A stretch of 62,364 bases of DNA from Nonomuraea deserti (GCF_004348685.1 NZ_SMKO01000031.1:1-62364), one strand, 5' to 3'; positions 16,709 through 26,819 are shown, counted from the stretch's first letter. Notes: a model not told the origin generated them from the sequence alone. Numbers and translations are program-made.

Positions 16709-18037
16709 ATGGCGAAGCCGAGAGTCGTGGTCGTGGGTGCGGGGTTCGGCGGGTTCTCCTGCCTGCGGGGCCTGGAACGGAGGCTGCCTCCGGGAGCCGC
16801 GGAGCTCGTCCTCGTCAACCCTTCCGACTACCACCTCTACACCCCGCTGCTTCCGCAGGTCGCGGCCGGCGTCGTCAACCCGGCGGACGCGGCGGTCCCG
16901 CTGCGGGGCCTGCGGCGCACCCGGCTCAAGCCGGGGGAGGCGATCGGGGTCGACCTGGACGCGCGCACGGTGACGGTGCGCGACCGCGACGGGAACGTCA
17001 GCGGCATCGGATGGGACCGGCTGGTGCTCGCCCCCGGCAGCGTCACCCGCGCCGTGGACGTCCCTGGCCTCAAGGAGCACGCGCACGGCTTCAAGACCAT
17101 CATGGAGGCGGTCTACCTGCGCGAGCGAGTCCTGGCGCAGCTCGAACTGGCCGACGGGCTGCGCGACGGGGCCGAGCGCGCGGCGTACACCACCTTCGTG
17201 GTGGTCGGTGCGGGGCTGGCGGGCACGGAGTACGTCGCGCAGATGCGGATGTTCGTGCGCTCGGCGCTGGCCGCCTACCCCCGGCTGCGGGCCGAGCACA
17301 TCCGCTGGATCATCGTCGACCCCGGCCATCGGATCCTCTCGCACCTGGACCCCAGGCTGTCCGAGCGCGCGCTGGCCATCCTGCGTTCCCGGGACGTCGA
17401 GGTACGGCTCGGCGCCGCCGTCGACCGGTTGACCGCTGACACGGTCCATCTGAGCGACGGCACCACGGTGGCGTGCCGGCTGCTCGTGTGGACGGCGGGG
17501 GTCGCCGCCGACCCGCTGGTGGGCGAGCTCGGCCTGCCGACGGAGAAGGGCCGGCTCGTCGTGGGCGCCGACCTGGCCGTACCAGGACGGCCCGACGTCG
17601 TCGCCCTCGGGGACGCGGCGGCGGTGCCCGACCTGACCCGCCCGGGATCGGTGTGCCCGCAGACCGCCCAGCACGCGATGCGGCAGGGCCACGCCGCCGC
17701 CCGCAACGTCGCCGCCGGTCTCGGCCACGGGCGGGCCCGGCCGTACCGGCACCGCGACCTGGGCGCCGTGGCCGATCTGGGCGGCGGGCAGGCCGTCGCC
17801 GCGCCGTTCAACCTGCGGGTGACGGGCCGGGCGGCGTCGGCGATCACCGGCGCGTACCATCTGTTCGCCCTGCCCGCCGCCGGCAACCGGCTCCGCGTCG
17901 CCGCCGACTGGGCGCTGGCGGGCCTGCTCAGCCGCCAGACCGTCAGCCTCGGGCTGGTGCCGGACGCCGCCGCCGAGCTCTCCCGGGCCGAGCAGCTGAG
18001 CATTCGGCCTCCCGCTGAGCGGAAGCCCGCCGGGTGA
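16709..18037 (+). CDS. ndh: Type II NADH dehydrogenase (NDH-2)
   Basis: A single-subunit flavoprotein that passes electrons from NADH to menaquinone without pumping protons. The FAD site is VVVGAGFGGFSCLRGLE at the N-terminus, the NADH site VVVGAGLAGTEYVAQM in the middle, and a third FAD contact VVALGDAAAVPD near residue 310. The C-terminal part has hydrophobic/amphipathic stretches for membrane association. From ATG 16709 it is 442 residues. A TTG at 16664, directly behind AAAGGAGGG, would add 15 residues, and the start is not certain. It stands alone between the transporter operon and the lyase gene. Confidence 0.88.
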   Translation: MAKPRVVVVGAGFGGFSCLRGLERRLPPGAAELVLVNPSDYHLYTPLLPQVAAGVVNPADAAVPLRGLRRTRLKPGEAIGVDLDARTVTVRDRDGNVSGIGWDRLVLAPGSVTRAVDVPGLKEHAHGFKTIMEAVYLRERVLAQLELADGLRDGAERAAYTTFVVVGAGLAGTEYVAQMRMFVRSALAAYPRLRAEHIRWIIVDPGHRILSHLDPRLSERALAILRSRDVEVRLGAAVDRLTADTVHLSDGTTVACRLLVWTAGVAADPLVGELGLPTEKGRLVVGADLAVPGRPDVVALGDAAAVPDLTRPGSVCPQTAQHAMRQGHAAARNVAAGLGHGRARPYRHRDLGAVADLGGGQAVAAPFNLRVTGRAASAITGAYHLFALPAAGNRLRVAADWALAGLLSRQTVSLGLVPDAAAELSRAEQLSIRPPAERKPAG

Positions 18038-18162
18038 AACTTTCACCCCTTCCTTGACGCTCCCGGCGGAAGCGCTGACAATCACCACGCTCACCGCCAC
18101 CGGACCCGCGCCTTCTCCCTACCGGGATGTTAGCGATAACAAATCTCCTCGAAAGGACCCCC
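18038..18162 (+). promoter_or_regulatory. Promoter and operator of the rhamnogalacturonan lyase gene
   Basis: TTGACG at 18054-18059, a 17-bp spacer and GACAAT at 18077-18082 make a good vegetative-type promoter. At 18128-18141, TGTTAGCGATAACA is a 14-bp palindrome with one mismatched pair, of the kind bound by LacI-family proteins. It lies downstream of the promoter and just before the ribosome site, so bound repressor would block elongation. Confidence 0.6.
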
Positions 18163-20481
18163 ATGCGACCCCCCAAACGCTCATGGCACCTCGCCGGGCT
18201 GGTCACGGCGCTCGTCATGGCAGGCGCCGCGGTGAACCCGGTGACCGCGCACGCGGCGGACATCGACACCAGCGCGTACTACCAGCTCGTCTCCCGGCAC
18301 AGCGGCAAGGCGATCGACGTGGAGGGCCGGTCCACCGCGAACGGCGCGGCCATCGTCCAGTGGGCCCCCGGCGACGGCACGAACCAGCAGTTCCAGTTCG
18401 TCGACTCGGGCGGCGGCTTCTACCGGATCAAGGCGCGGCACAGCGGCAAGGTCATCGACGTGTCCGGCGCCTCCACCGCCGACGGCGCCGAGGTCGTGCA
18501 GTGGACCGACACCAACGCCGCCAACCAGCAGTTCAGGATCGCCGACTCCGACGGCGGCCACGTCCGGCTGATCAACCGCAACAGCGGCAAGGCCCTCGAC
18601 GTGTGGGAGTGGTCGACCGCGGACGGCGGACGGATCTCGCAGTACGCCGACCTCGACGGCTGGAACCAGCAGTGGCGGCTCGTCGAGGTGGACGGCGGCT
18701 CGGAACCCTCGACGGGGGCCAAGCAGATGGAGGACCTCGACCGCGGCCTGATCAGCGCGCGCTCCGGGAACGGCAACCTGGTCAGCTGGCGGCTGCTGGG
18801 CACCGAGGAGAGCGGCACCGGCTTCAACCTCTACCGCGGATCCACGAAGGTCAACTCCTCGCCGATCACCGGTGCGACCTCGTACCTCGACGGCGGCGCG
18901 GACGCGGGCGCCTCGTACACGGTGCGCGCGGTGGCCGGCGGGGTCGAGCAGGGCGCGTCCCCGGCGTCCCTGCGCTTCACCGGCGGCGACCACCTGGACG
19001 TGCCCCTCCAGATCCCCTCCGGCGGCACCACCCCTTCGGGCGAGCAGTACACCTACACCGCCAACGACGGCAGCGTCGGCGACCTCGACGGCGACGGCCG
19101 GTACGAGATCGTGCTCAAATGGGACCCGTCCAACGCCAAGGACAACTCCCAGTCCGGCTACACCGGCAACGTCTACATCGACGCCTACCGGCTGGACGGC
19201 ACCCGGCTCTGGCGCATCGACCTCGGCCGCAACATCCGCGCCGGCGCCCACTACACCCAGTTCCAGGTCTACGACTACGACGGGGACGGCCGGGCCGAGG
19301 TGGCGATGAAGACCGCCGACGGCACCAGGGACGGCGCCGGCACCGTCATCGGCAGCGCGTCCGCCGACCACCGCAACTCCAGCGGCTACATCCTGTCCGG
19401 CCCCGAGTACCTCACCATGTTCGACGGCCTGACCGGCGCGGCCCTGTCGACGGTCGGCTACGACCCGCCGCGCGGCGACGTCTCCTCATGGGGCGACGAC
19501 TACGGCAACCGGGTCGACCGGTTCCTGGCCGGGACGGCGTACCTGGACGGCGAGCGGCCGTCGCTGATCATGGCCCGCGGCTACTACACCCGCGCCGTGA
19601 TCGCCGCCTGGGACTTCCGCAACGGCTCCCTGACGAAGCGGTGGACGTTCGACTCCAACTCCTCCGGCAACGGCGCGGCCGCCGGCCAGGGCAACCACCA
19701 GCTGTCCGTGGCCGACGTGGACGGCGACGGCCGCCAGGAGATCGTGTACGGGTCGGCGACCGTCGACGACGACGGCCGGCTGATGTACACCACCGGGTTC
19801 GGCCACGGCGACGCTTTGCACGTCGGCGACCTCGTGCCCAGCCGGTCCGGCATCGAGGTGTTCACCATCCACGAGTCCGGCAGCCGGCCCGCCGCCGACC
19901 TGCACGACGCCCGTACCGGTCAGGTGATCTTCCAGCGGCCGGGCAACGGCGGCTCGGAGGGACCGGGGCGCGGCGTCGCGGGCGACGTGCACGCCGGCAA
20001 CCCGGGCGCTGAGTTCTGGGGCTCGGGCACCCACATGTCGAACCTGTACAACGCCTCGGGCTCGCCGGTCGGCCGCACCCCGTCGTCGGCCAACTTCCTG
20101 GCCTGGTGGGACGGCGACCCGGTGCGCGAGCTGCTGGACCAGACCAGGATCGACAAGTACGGCACCTCCGGCGACACCCGGCTGCTGACCGGCAGCGGGG
20201 TGGCCTCGAACAACGGCACCAAGGCCACCCCGGTGCTCTCCGGCGACCTGCTCGGCGACTGGCGCGAGGAGGTCGTCTGGCGCACCGGCGACAGCCGGGC
20301 CCTGCGCGTCTACGCCACCACCGCCACCACCGACCTGCGCATCCACACGCTGGCCCACGACCCGCAGTACCGCGTCGCGCTGGCCTGGCAGAACACGGCC
20401 TACAACCAGCCGCCCCACCCGAGCTTCTTCATCGGCGCGGGCATGAGCACGCCGGCCAGGCCGGACATCTACGTCCGCTGA
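18163..20481 (+). CDS. Secreted rhamnogalacturonan lyase (PL11) with ricin-type CBM13 domain
   Basis: A 772-residue exported enzyme. Residues 1-32 are a signal peptide ending AHA. Residues about 35-175 form a ricin B-like trefoil with three QxW-type repeats (IVQWAPG, VVQWTDT, ISQYADLDGWNQQW), which bind galactose-like sugars. The remainder is a family 11 polysaccharide lyase propeller with repeated calcium-binding segments (DLDGDGRYEI, DYDGDGRAEV, DVDGDGRQEI), cutting the rhamnogalacturonan I backbone of pectin. AAAGGA precedes ATG 18163. It is single-gene, with its own promoter and operator. Confidence 0.92.
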   Translation: MRPPKRSWHLAGLVTALVMAGAAVNPVTAHAADIDTSAYYQLVSRHSGKAIDVEGRSTANGAAIVQWAPGDGTNQQFQFVDSGGGFYRIKARHSGKVIDVSGASTADGAEVVQWTDTNAANQQFRIADSDGGHVRLINRNSGKALDVWEWSTADGGRISQYADLDGWNQQWRLVEVDGGSEPSTGAKQMEDLDRGLISARSGNGNLVSWRLLGTEESGTGFNLYRGSTKVNSSPITGATSYLDGGADAGASYTVRAVAGGVEQGASPASLRFTGGDHLDVPLQIPSGGTTPSGEQYTYTANDGSVGDLDGDGRYEIVLKWDPSNAKDNSQSGYTGNVYIDAYRLDGTRLWRIDLGRNIRAGAHYTQFQVYDYDGDGRAEVAMKTADGTRDGAGTVIGSASADHRNSSGYILSGPEYLTMFDGLTGAALSTVGYDPPRGDVSSWGDDYGNRVDRFLAGTAYLDGERPSLIMARGYYTRAVIAAWDFRNGSLTKRWTFDSNSSGNGAAAGQGNHQLSVADVDGDGRQEIVYGSATVDDDGRLMYTTGFGHGDALHVGDLVPSRSGIEVFTIHESGSRPAADLHDARTGQVIFQRPGNGGSEGPGRGVAGDVHAGNPGAEFWGSGTHMSNLYNASGSPVGRTPSSANFLAWWDGDPVRELLDQTRIDKYGTSGDTRLLTGSGVASNNGTKATPVLSGDLLGDWREEVVWRTGDSRALRVYATTATTDLRIHTLAHDPQYRVALAWQNTAYNQPPHPSFFIGAGMSTPARPDIYVR

Positions 20482-20661
20482 AAGGACCACCCGTCGAGGC
20501 AGGATCGCCACACGACAAAGACCGGACATGTGCGGTGCCGGACGCGGCCTTCCCGGTGAGGGCCTCGCGTCAGGCGTGCGCGGATGGGCGGTCATGGCGC
20601 ACGCGAGGTCAGGTGTGTTCCGGGTTGACGCGTTGGCGGGGGAGCACGAGGATCGCCTGAC

Positions 20662-21183
20662 ATGGGCTGGAACACATCCGCGTTGTTCGTCCGTGGCCGC
20701 TCGATCGACGAGGTCGTCGGCAGCCTTCCCGGCGATGCCGGTTTCGTACCGAGCGGTGAGCGGTTGAGCGCCGATCACGCGTGGCGTCACACCCCTGGCC
20801 AACGCCTGTATCTCGCTGAAGCGGGCGGCTGGTGCCAGATGTGGGACACGGACCAGCGGATCTCCCTCGACGTGGGCGACCTGCTCGAGTCCGGAGCGCT
20901 CACGACGCTCAAGGGCACCCGGGCGCTCGCGGTCCTGTTCGCCGGCGTGTCGGGCGTTTACGGATGGTGGCTCTACGACGACGGCGCGTTGGTCAGGGGC
21001 GTCGTCTTTCAGGACGGCGAGCCCGTGGTGGACGTCGGCGAGCCGCTGGCGGTGGAATCCCGGGCCGGGATTCCACCGTGGGGTCCCGACGAGGACTTCC
21101 TGTGGACGGTGATCAACGACGTGACCGGGCTGACCGCCACGGTTGATCAGCTTTTCGACGTGTACGCCGTCGCGGAGCGTTGA
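20662..21183 (+). CDS. Uncharacterised cytoplasmic protein
   Basis: A 173-residue acidic protein without signal peptide or membrane segments. It has aromatic-rich patches (GVYGWWLYDDGALVRGVVF) and a WCQMWDTDQRISLDVGD stretch. Size and composition recall SMI1/KNR4-like or other small actinobacterial cytoplasmic proteins, but I do not recognise the family. GAGGAT lies before the ATG. It is convergent with the hydrolase gene on the other strand, 20 bases away. No function can be offered. Confidence 0.75.
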   Translation: MGWNTSALFVRGRSIDEVVGSLPGDAGFVPSGERLSADHAWRHTPGQRLYLAEAGGWCQMWDTDQRISLDVGDLLESGALTTLKGTRALAVLFAGVSGVYGWWLYDDGALVRGVVFQDGEPVVDVGEPLAVESRAGIPPWGPDEDFLWTVINDVTGLTATVDQLFDVYAVAER

Positions 21184-21203
21184 AGGCCGCCGGAGCCGCC
21201 CGG

Positions 21204-22688
21204 CTATTTCTCGGCGGCCGGCCGCGCCCGGCACACGGTCCCGGTGGCGGGCAGCCTTCCCGTCACGAGGTAGGCGTCGATGTGCCGGGTCGCGCAGGCG
21301 GACCTCCGGTAGGCGGTGTGGCCGTCGCCGTCGTAGGTCAGCAGGCCGGAGCCCTCGATGCGTGCGGAGAGGCTGCGCGCCCAGCGGAGCGGGGTGGCGG
21401 GGTCGTGGGTGTTGCCGACGACCAGGACGGGCGGCAGCCCCTTGATCGGCCGCGCGTGCGGGGCGCGGGCCGGGGGGACCGGCCAGCCCACGCAGCCCAC
21501 GGTCATGTCCCAGAACTCCGACGTGCCGCGCATGTGGGGGGCCGCCTTGACGACCTGCCGCATCCGGTCGCGCACGTCACGGTAATTACGGATGCGGGGG
21601 TCGACGTCCGAGCAGAGGATCGAGCGGTAGGCGGCCGTGCTCACCGGGTCGTCCAGCGCCTGGGCCCGCATGGACGCGAAGAGCCGGGCGTCCCCCTGCT
21701 CGGCCTGCGTGATCGCGGTGGCCAGCCCTCCGGCGAACTCCGGGGTGTTGGTGAGGAACGCGTAGGCGGTGTAGCGCAGCTCCTCGGCGGTCAACGGCCG
21801 GCCGCCTCGCACGCCGATCGGTTCGCGCTCGGCCGTGGCGACCAGGCTGTCCCACACCTTGCCGGCATCGCGGCCGTGCAGGGCGCACGTGGCGGTGTCC
21901 GCACACCAGGCGGTGAACCGGCCGAAGGAGTCCTCCACCGCCCCGGCCGCGTCGACGACCAGCCGGGCCGCGGGGATGCCCTGGTCGACCGCGCCGTCCA
22001 GGGCCATCGTGCGCACCCGGTCGGGGAACAGGCGGGCGTACCGTGCGCCGAGCATGCTGCCGTACGACTTGCCGAAGAAGCTCACCTTCGCCACGCCGAG
22101 GGCGGCCCGCACCGCGTCGAAGTCGCGTGCGACGTCGGCCGTGTCGAGGTGCCCGAGCAGGGGGCCGGTGCCTTTCGAGCAACTGCGGCCGACGGCCGTG
22201 TTGGACGCGACGAGGTGCTCGTAGCCGGTCCGGCTTCTCGGGAATCGGCTGATCCCGGGGTCGTGGACGGGCAGTCCGCACCGCACTGCGGGCGTGCTCT
22301 CGCCCACCCCCCGTGGGTCGATGCCGACGATGTCGAAGCGGCGGCGCAGCTCGTCGGAGAAGGTGCTGGACGCGTAGTCGCGCACGAGAAGCGCGCCCGG
22401 TACGCCCGGGCCGCCCGGATTGTAGAAAAGTGTGCCCACCCGGGAGCCGGGGTCGGTGGCCTTCCGGCGTACGACGGCCAGTTCGATCTTCGCCCCCGAA
22501 GGGGCGCTCCAATCGAGCGGCACCTTGATCACACCGCATTCGGCGCCCGGCCGGTCGGCGCAGCCGGTCCATGACAGGCGGCCCGGAACGAGGGCGGAGG
22601 GGCGGGTGCTCGCAGCGGCGGACGTCCCGCCGCCCAGGCCGAGCGCCGAGGCGGAGGTGATGGCGACAATGATCCGGAAGAAGTTCAC
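21204..22688 (-). CDS. Secreted alpha/beta hydrolase, TAP-like tripeptidyl aminopeptidase
   Basis: A 494-residue alpha/beta hydrolase with an N-terminal signal peptide (ending near SAAAS). The nucleophile lies in FFGKSYGSMLGARY, the oxyanion region in YNPGGPG, and the C-terminal TAP-like domain holds the acid and His (VVGNTHDPATPLRWA, YDGDGHTAYRRSACA). These features are shared with streptomycete mycelium-associated tripeptidyl aminopeptidases (SlpD/SlpE, Tap), which trim exported proteins. The GTG start at 22688 has no clear ribosome site. A shorter start is possible but would cut the signal peptide. Confidence 0.88.
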   Translation of the reverse strand: MNFFRIIVAITSASALGLGGGTSAAASTRPSALVPGRLSWTGCADRPGAECGVIKVPLDWSAPSGAKIELAVVRRKATDPGSRVGTLFYNPGGPGVPGALLVRDYASSTFSDELRRRFDIVGIDPRGVGESTPAVRCGLPVHDPGISRFPRSRTGYEHLVASNTAVGRSCSKGTGPLLGHLDTADVARDFDAVRAALGVAKVSFFGKSYGSMLGARYARLFPDRVRTMALDGAVDQGIPAARLVVDAAGAVEDSFGRFTAWCADTATCALHGRDAGKVWDSLVATAEREPIGVRGGRPLTAEELRYTAYAFLTNTPEFAGGLATAITQAEQGDARLFASMRAQALDDPVSTAAYRSILCSDVDPRIRNYRDVRDRMRQVVKAAPHMRGTSEFWDMTVGCVGWPVPPARAPHARPIKGLPPVLVVGNTHDPATPLRWARSLSARIEGSGLLTYDGDGHTAYRRSACATRHIDAYLVTGRLPATGTVCRARPAAEK

Positions 22689-22819
22689 GGAGGAGCATTC
22701 TTCGCACCGGCTCCGGCTCGGTCATCGGCCGTTCGGACGACCCTGATCGGCCGAACGGCCCCCATCGCAGGGCCGTGGCGTTCGTGGTGAACTGTCCTGA
22801 TTTTGACTGAAGCGCCCGA

Positions 22820-25800
22820 ATGAGCCAGCCGGAAACGGGCAGAGGTCGCGTTATGCCAGGAAGGGGATGGCTAGCCCGGTGGCCGGTGATTCGGCAGCTC
22901 ACGGGCGAGGACGGCAGGAGCGACGCGGCCCGGTCGGCCCGCACCGACGCCCTGCGCCCCCGCACCGAGGAGGCCGGGACCGTAGCCCGCTCGATCTGCC
23001 CCTACTGCGCGGTCGGCTGCGGCCAGCTCGTCTACGTCAAGGACGGCGAGGTCACCCAGATCGAGGGCGATCCCGACTCGCCGATCTCCAGGGGGCGGCT
23101 CTGCCCCAAGGGCTCGGCCAGCAAGCAGCTCGTCACCCATCCGGGCCGCCAGACCCAGGTGCTGTACCGCAGGCCGTACGGCACCGGCTGGGAGCGGCTC
23201 GACCTGGACACCGCGATGGAGATGATCGCCGACCGGGTGGCGCGCACCCGGCGGGAGACCTGGGAGGAGACCCACGAGGGCAGGGTCGTGCGCCGCACGC
23301 TGGGCATCGCCAGCCTGGGCGGGGCGACGCTCGACGACGAAGAGAACTACCTGATGAAGAAGCTGTACACCGCCCTCGGCGCCATCCAGGTCGAGAACCA
23401 GGCCCGCATTTGACACTCCTCCACCGTCCCCGGTCTGGGGACCAGCTTCGGGCGTGGCGGCGCGACCACCTTCCAGCAGGATCTGGCAGGCGCGGACTGC
23501 ATCGTCATCCAGGGCTCCAACATGGCCGAATGCCACCCCGTCGGCTTCCAGTGGGTGATGGAGGCGAAGGCCCGCGGGGCCAAGGTCTTCCACGTCGACC
23601 CGCGCTTCACCCGCACGAGCGCGCTGGCCGACCGGCACCTGCCGATCCGCGCGGGCAGTGACATCGTGCTGCTCGGCGCGCTGATCCACCACGTGCTGGA
23701 GAACGAGCTGGACTTCCGCGAGTACGTGCTGGCCTACACCAACGCCGCCACGATCGTGTCCGAGGACTTCCGCGACACCGAGGACCTCGACGGCCTGTTC
23801 TCCGGCTGGGACCAGGAGGCGGCCACGTACGACCCGAGGAGCTGGGCGTACGAGCCCTCGGGTGAGCAGCCCCCGGCCGATCAGGCGGAGGGCGGGCCCA
23901 GGGACGCCGAGGCGGCCGGCGCGGACACCTACGGGGCGGGCGGACCCGCCGCGCACCCCAGCCCGCGCACCGACCCGACGCTGACCCACCCGCGCTGCGT
24001 CTACCAGATCGTGAAGCGGCATTTCGCCCGCTACACCCCGGAGCTGGTCGAGCGGCTGTGCGGCATCCCGCGCGACGGCTTCGCCGAGCTGGCCGAGGCG
24101 GTGACCGCCAACTCCGGCCGCGAGCGCACCACCGCCTGGGTCTACTCGGTCGGCTGGACCCAGCACACCGTCGGCGCGCAGTACATCCGCACCGCCTCGA
24201 TCCTGCAGCTCCTCCTCGGCAACATGGGACGGCCCGGCGGCGGCATCCTGGCGCTGCGCGGCCACGCCAGCATCCAGGGCTCGACCGACATCCCGACGTT
24301 GTTCAACATCCTGCCCGGCTACCTGGACATGCCGCACGCCGAGCGGCACGGCGGCCTCGACCACTACCTGGAGGTGGAGGGCGGCACGACGGGCTTCTGG
24401 GGGAACCGGCGCTCCTACGTGGTGAGCCTGCTCAAGGCGTGGTGGGGCGAGGCCGCCACCGAGGAGAACGACTTCTGCTTCGGCCACCTGCCGCGCATGA
24501 CCGGCGACCACGGCCACTACACCACCGTGATGGGCCAGATCGACGGCACCGTGAAGGGCTACTTCGTGGTGGGGGAGAACCCCGCCGTCGGCTCCTCCGG
24601 CGGCCGGGCGCAGCGCCTCGGCCTGGCCAACCTCGACTGGCTCGTCGTCCGGGACCTGACCCTGGTGGAGACCGCCACGTTCTGGCTGGACGGCCCGGAG
24701 CTGGAGACGGGCGAGCTGCGCACCGAGGACATCGGCACCGAGGTGTTCTTCCTGCCCGCCGCGAGCCACGTGGAGAAGGAGGGCACGTTCACCAACACCC
24801 AGCGGCTGCTCCAGTGGCGCGAGAAGGCGCTCGACCCGCCCGGCGACTGCCGCAGCGAGCTGTGGTTCTACCACCACCTCGGCAAGCTCCTCAGACAGCG
24901 GATGACCGACGACGAGATCGACCGGCCGGTGCGCGAGCTGACCTGGGACTACCCGGAGCACGGCGTGCACAGGGAGCCCTCGGCCGAGGCCGTGCTCCGC
25001 GAGATCAACGGCGTCGGCCCCGACGGGCGGGCCCTGTCGAACTCCACCCAGCTGCGACCCGACGGCTCCACGGCCTGCGGCTGCTGGATCTACTGCGGCG
25101 TGTACGCCGACGAGGTCAACCAGGCCGCCCGCCGCCGCCCCGGCCGGGAACAGAGCGCCGTGGCGCCCGAATGGGGCTGGGCCTGGCCGGCCAACCGGCG
25201 CATCCTCTACAACCGGGCCTCAGCCGACCCCGAGGGCAACCCGTGGAGCGAGCGCAAGGCGTACGTGTGGTGGGACGCCGGGCGCGGCGAGTGGACCGGG
25301 CAGGACGTGCCCGACTGCGAGATCGGCAAGCCGCCCGGCTACGAGCCGCCCGAAGGCGCCCGCGCCCAGGCCGCGCTCGCCGGGACCGACCCGTTCATCA
25401 TGCAGTCCGACGGCAAGGGCTGGCTGTACGTGCCGGCCGGCCTCGTCGACGGCCCGCTGCCCGCCCACTACGAGCCGCACGAGTCGCCGGTCGCCAACCC
25501 GCTCTACGCCCAGCAGGCCAACCCGGCCCGCCGCACCTACCACCGGCCCGAGAGCCCGTACAACGCGCCGGGGGGACGCTTCCCGTACGTGCTGACGACG
25601 TACCGGCTGACCGAGCACCACACGGCCGGCGGGATGAGCCGGCCGCTAGCCTACCTCGCCGAGTTGCAGCCCGAGCTGTTCTGCGAGGTGTCGCCGCAGC
25701 TCGCCGGACAGCTGGGGCTGGCCAACGGCGGCTGGGCCACGATCGTGACCAGCCGCGCCGTCGTGGAGGCCAGGGTGCTGGTCACGGGGCGGATGCGGCC

Positions 25801-26029
25801 GCTGCGCGTCGAGGGCAGGGTCGTCCACCAGGTCGGCCTGCCGTACCACTGGGGCTGGGGCGGAGGCGGCCTGGTCACCGGTGACGTCGCCAACGACCTG
25901 ATGCCGCTGGTGCTCGACCCGAACGTCTACATCCAGGAGGGCAAGGCCATGACCTGTGACGTGCGGCCGGGCCGCCGGCCGAGGGGCCGGGCGGCGCTGG
26001 ATCTGCTGGAGAGGTACCGCCATGGCTGA
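22820..26029 (+). CDS. fdhA: Formate dehydrogenase alpha subunit, selenoprotein (TGA read as Sec198)
   Basis: The catalytic molybdopterin subunit that oxidises formate to CO2, 1069 residues when TGA 23411-23413 is read as selenocysteine. The two halves lie in the same frame with no other stop; the joined sequence NQARI-Sec-HSSTVPGLGTSFGRG matches the active site of FDH-N type enzymes. A [4Fe-4S] site (CPYCAVGCG...LCPKGS) lies near residues 59-95. NMAECHPVGFQWVMEAKA and DPRFTRTSALAD follow the Sec as in FdnG. No Tat signal is present, so a cytoplasmic active site is likely. A Gly/Pro/Ala-rich insertion sits at about residues 345-390. It overlaps fdhB by 8 bases. ATG 22820 is the first start; 22853 is an alternative. 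Confidence 0.93.
23411..23450 (+). promoter_or_regulatory. Selenocysteine codon TGA and bacterial SECIS hairpin
   Basis: TGA at 23411-23413 is followed by a hairpin with the stem GTCCCC/GGGGAC (23426-23431 and 23437-23442) and a five-base loop GGTCT (23432-23436). In E. coli fdhF the SelB-binding loop also contains GGUCU, and its GGU codon lies seven codons after the UGA. The offset here is identical (GGT starts at base 22 counted from the T of TGA). This directly supports recoding by SelB rather than termination. Confidence 0.9.
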
Positions 26030-26819
26030 GCGGATGGGGTTCTTCACCGACACGAGCGTCTGCATCGGGTGCAAGGCGTGCGAGGTGGCCTGCAAGGAGT
26101 GGAACCAGATCCCCGACGACGGCTTCGTCTTCGAGGCGACCTCCTACGACAACACCGGCATGCTGGGGGCTAGCACCTGGCGGCACGTCGCGTTCATCGA
26201 GCAGTCACGGCCGGTGCTCGCCGGCGACGACGAGGGCGTGGACCGGTGGCTGATGTCCTCCGACGTGTGCAAGCACTGCACGCACGCCGCCTGCCTGGAC
26301 GTCTGCCCGACCGGGGCGCTGTTCCGGACCGAGTTCGACACGGTCGTGGTGCAGGCCGACATCTGCAACGGGTGCGGCTACTGCGTGCCCGCCTGCCCGT
26401 ACGGCGTGATCGACCGGCGGGAGGGCGACGGGCGGGCCTGGAAGTGCACGATGTGCTACGACCGCCAGCTCGGCGGCCTCGAACCGGCCTGCGCCAAGGC
26501 GTGCCCCACCGACTCGATCCAGTTCGGGCCGCTCGACGAGCTGCGGGAGCGCGCCGAGGAACGGGTGACCCGCCTGCGCGCCGACGGGAACGAGGAGGCC
26601 CGCCTGTACGGCGAGAGCCCCGGCGACGGCGTGGGCGGGGCGGGGGCGTTCTTCCTGCTGCTGGACGAGCCCGAGGTGTACGGCCTGCCGCCGGATCCCG
26701 TGGTGACCACCCGCGACCTGCCGGCCATGTGGCGCTGGGCGGGCGCGGCCGCGCTGTCGGCGGCGGGCGCCGTGGCCCTCGCCTTCCTCGGGCCGTCGCG
26801 CGGGGGAGGGCGGCGATGA
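26022..26819 (+). CDS. fdhB: Formate dehydrogenase beta subunit, four [4Fe-4S] clusters
   Basis: A 265-residue iron-sulfur protein that wires the catalytic subunit to the membrane subunit. Four Cys groups are visible: CIGCKACEVAC, CKHCTHAACLDVC, CNGCGYCVPAC and CTMC...CAKAC. The C-terminus has a single hydrophobic segment (AAALSAAGAVALAFLG) like the membrane anchor of FdnH. It overlaps fdhA by 8 bases and nrfD by 4 (ATGA), so the three are co-translated. Confidence 0.93.
   Translation: MAERMGFFTDTSVCIGCKACEVACKEWNQIPDDGFVFEATSYDNTGMLGASTWRHVAFIEQSRPVLAGDDEGVDRWLMSSDVCKHCTHAACLDVCPTGALFRTEFDTVVVQADICNGCGYCVPACPYGVIDRREGDGRAWKCTMCYDRQLGGLEPACAKACPTDSIQFGPLDELRERAEERVTRLRADGNEEARLYGESPGDGVGGAGAFFLLLDEPEVYGLPPDPVVTTRDLPAMWRWAGAAALSAAGAVALAFLGPSRGGGRR

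Noticed and set aside
14192..18100. A 1302-codon minus-strand frame opposite the glycosidase and NDH-2 genes
   Set aside because: Shadow frame; the plus strand has well-supported products with family motifs throughout.
23411..23413. Reading the TGA in fdhA as a nonsense mutation or pseudogene
   Set aside because: The frame is intact on both sides, the TGA sits at the known Sec site, a SECIS-like hairpin follows, and selA, selB, selC and selD are adjacent.
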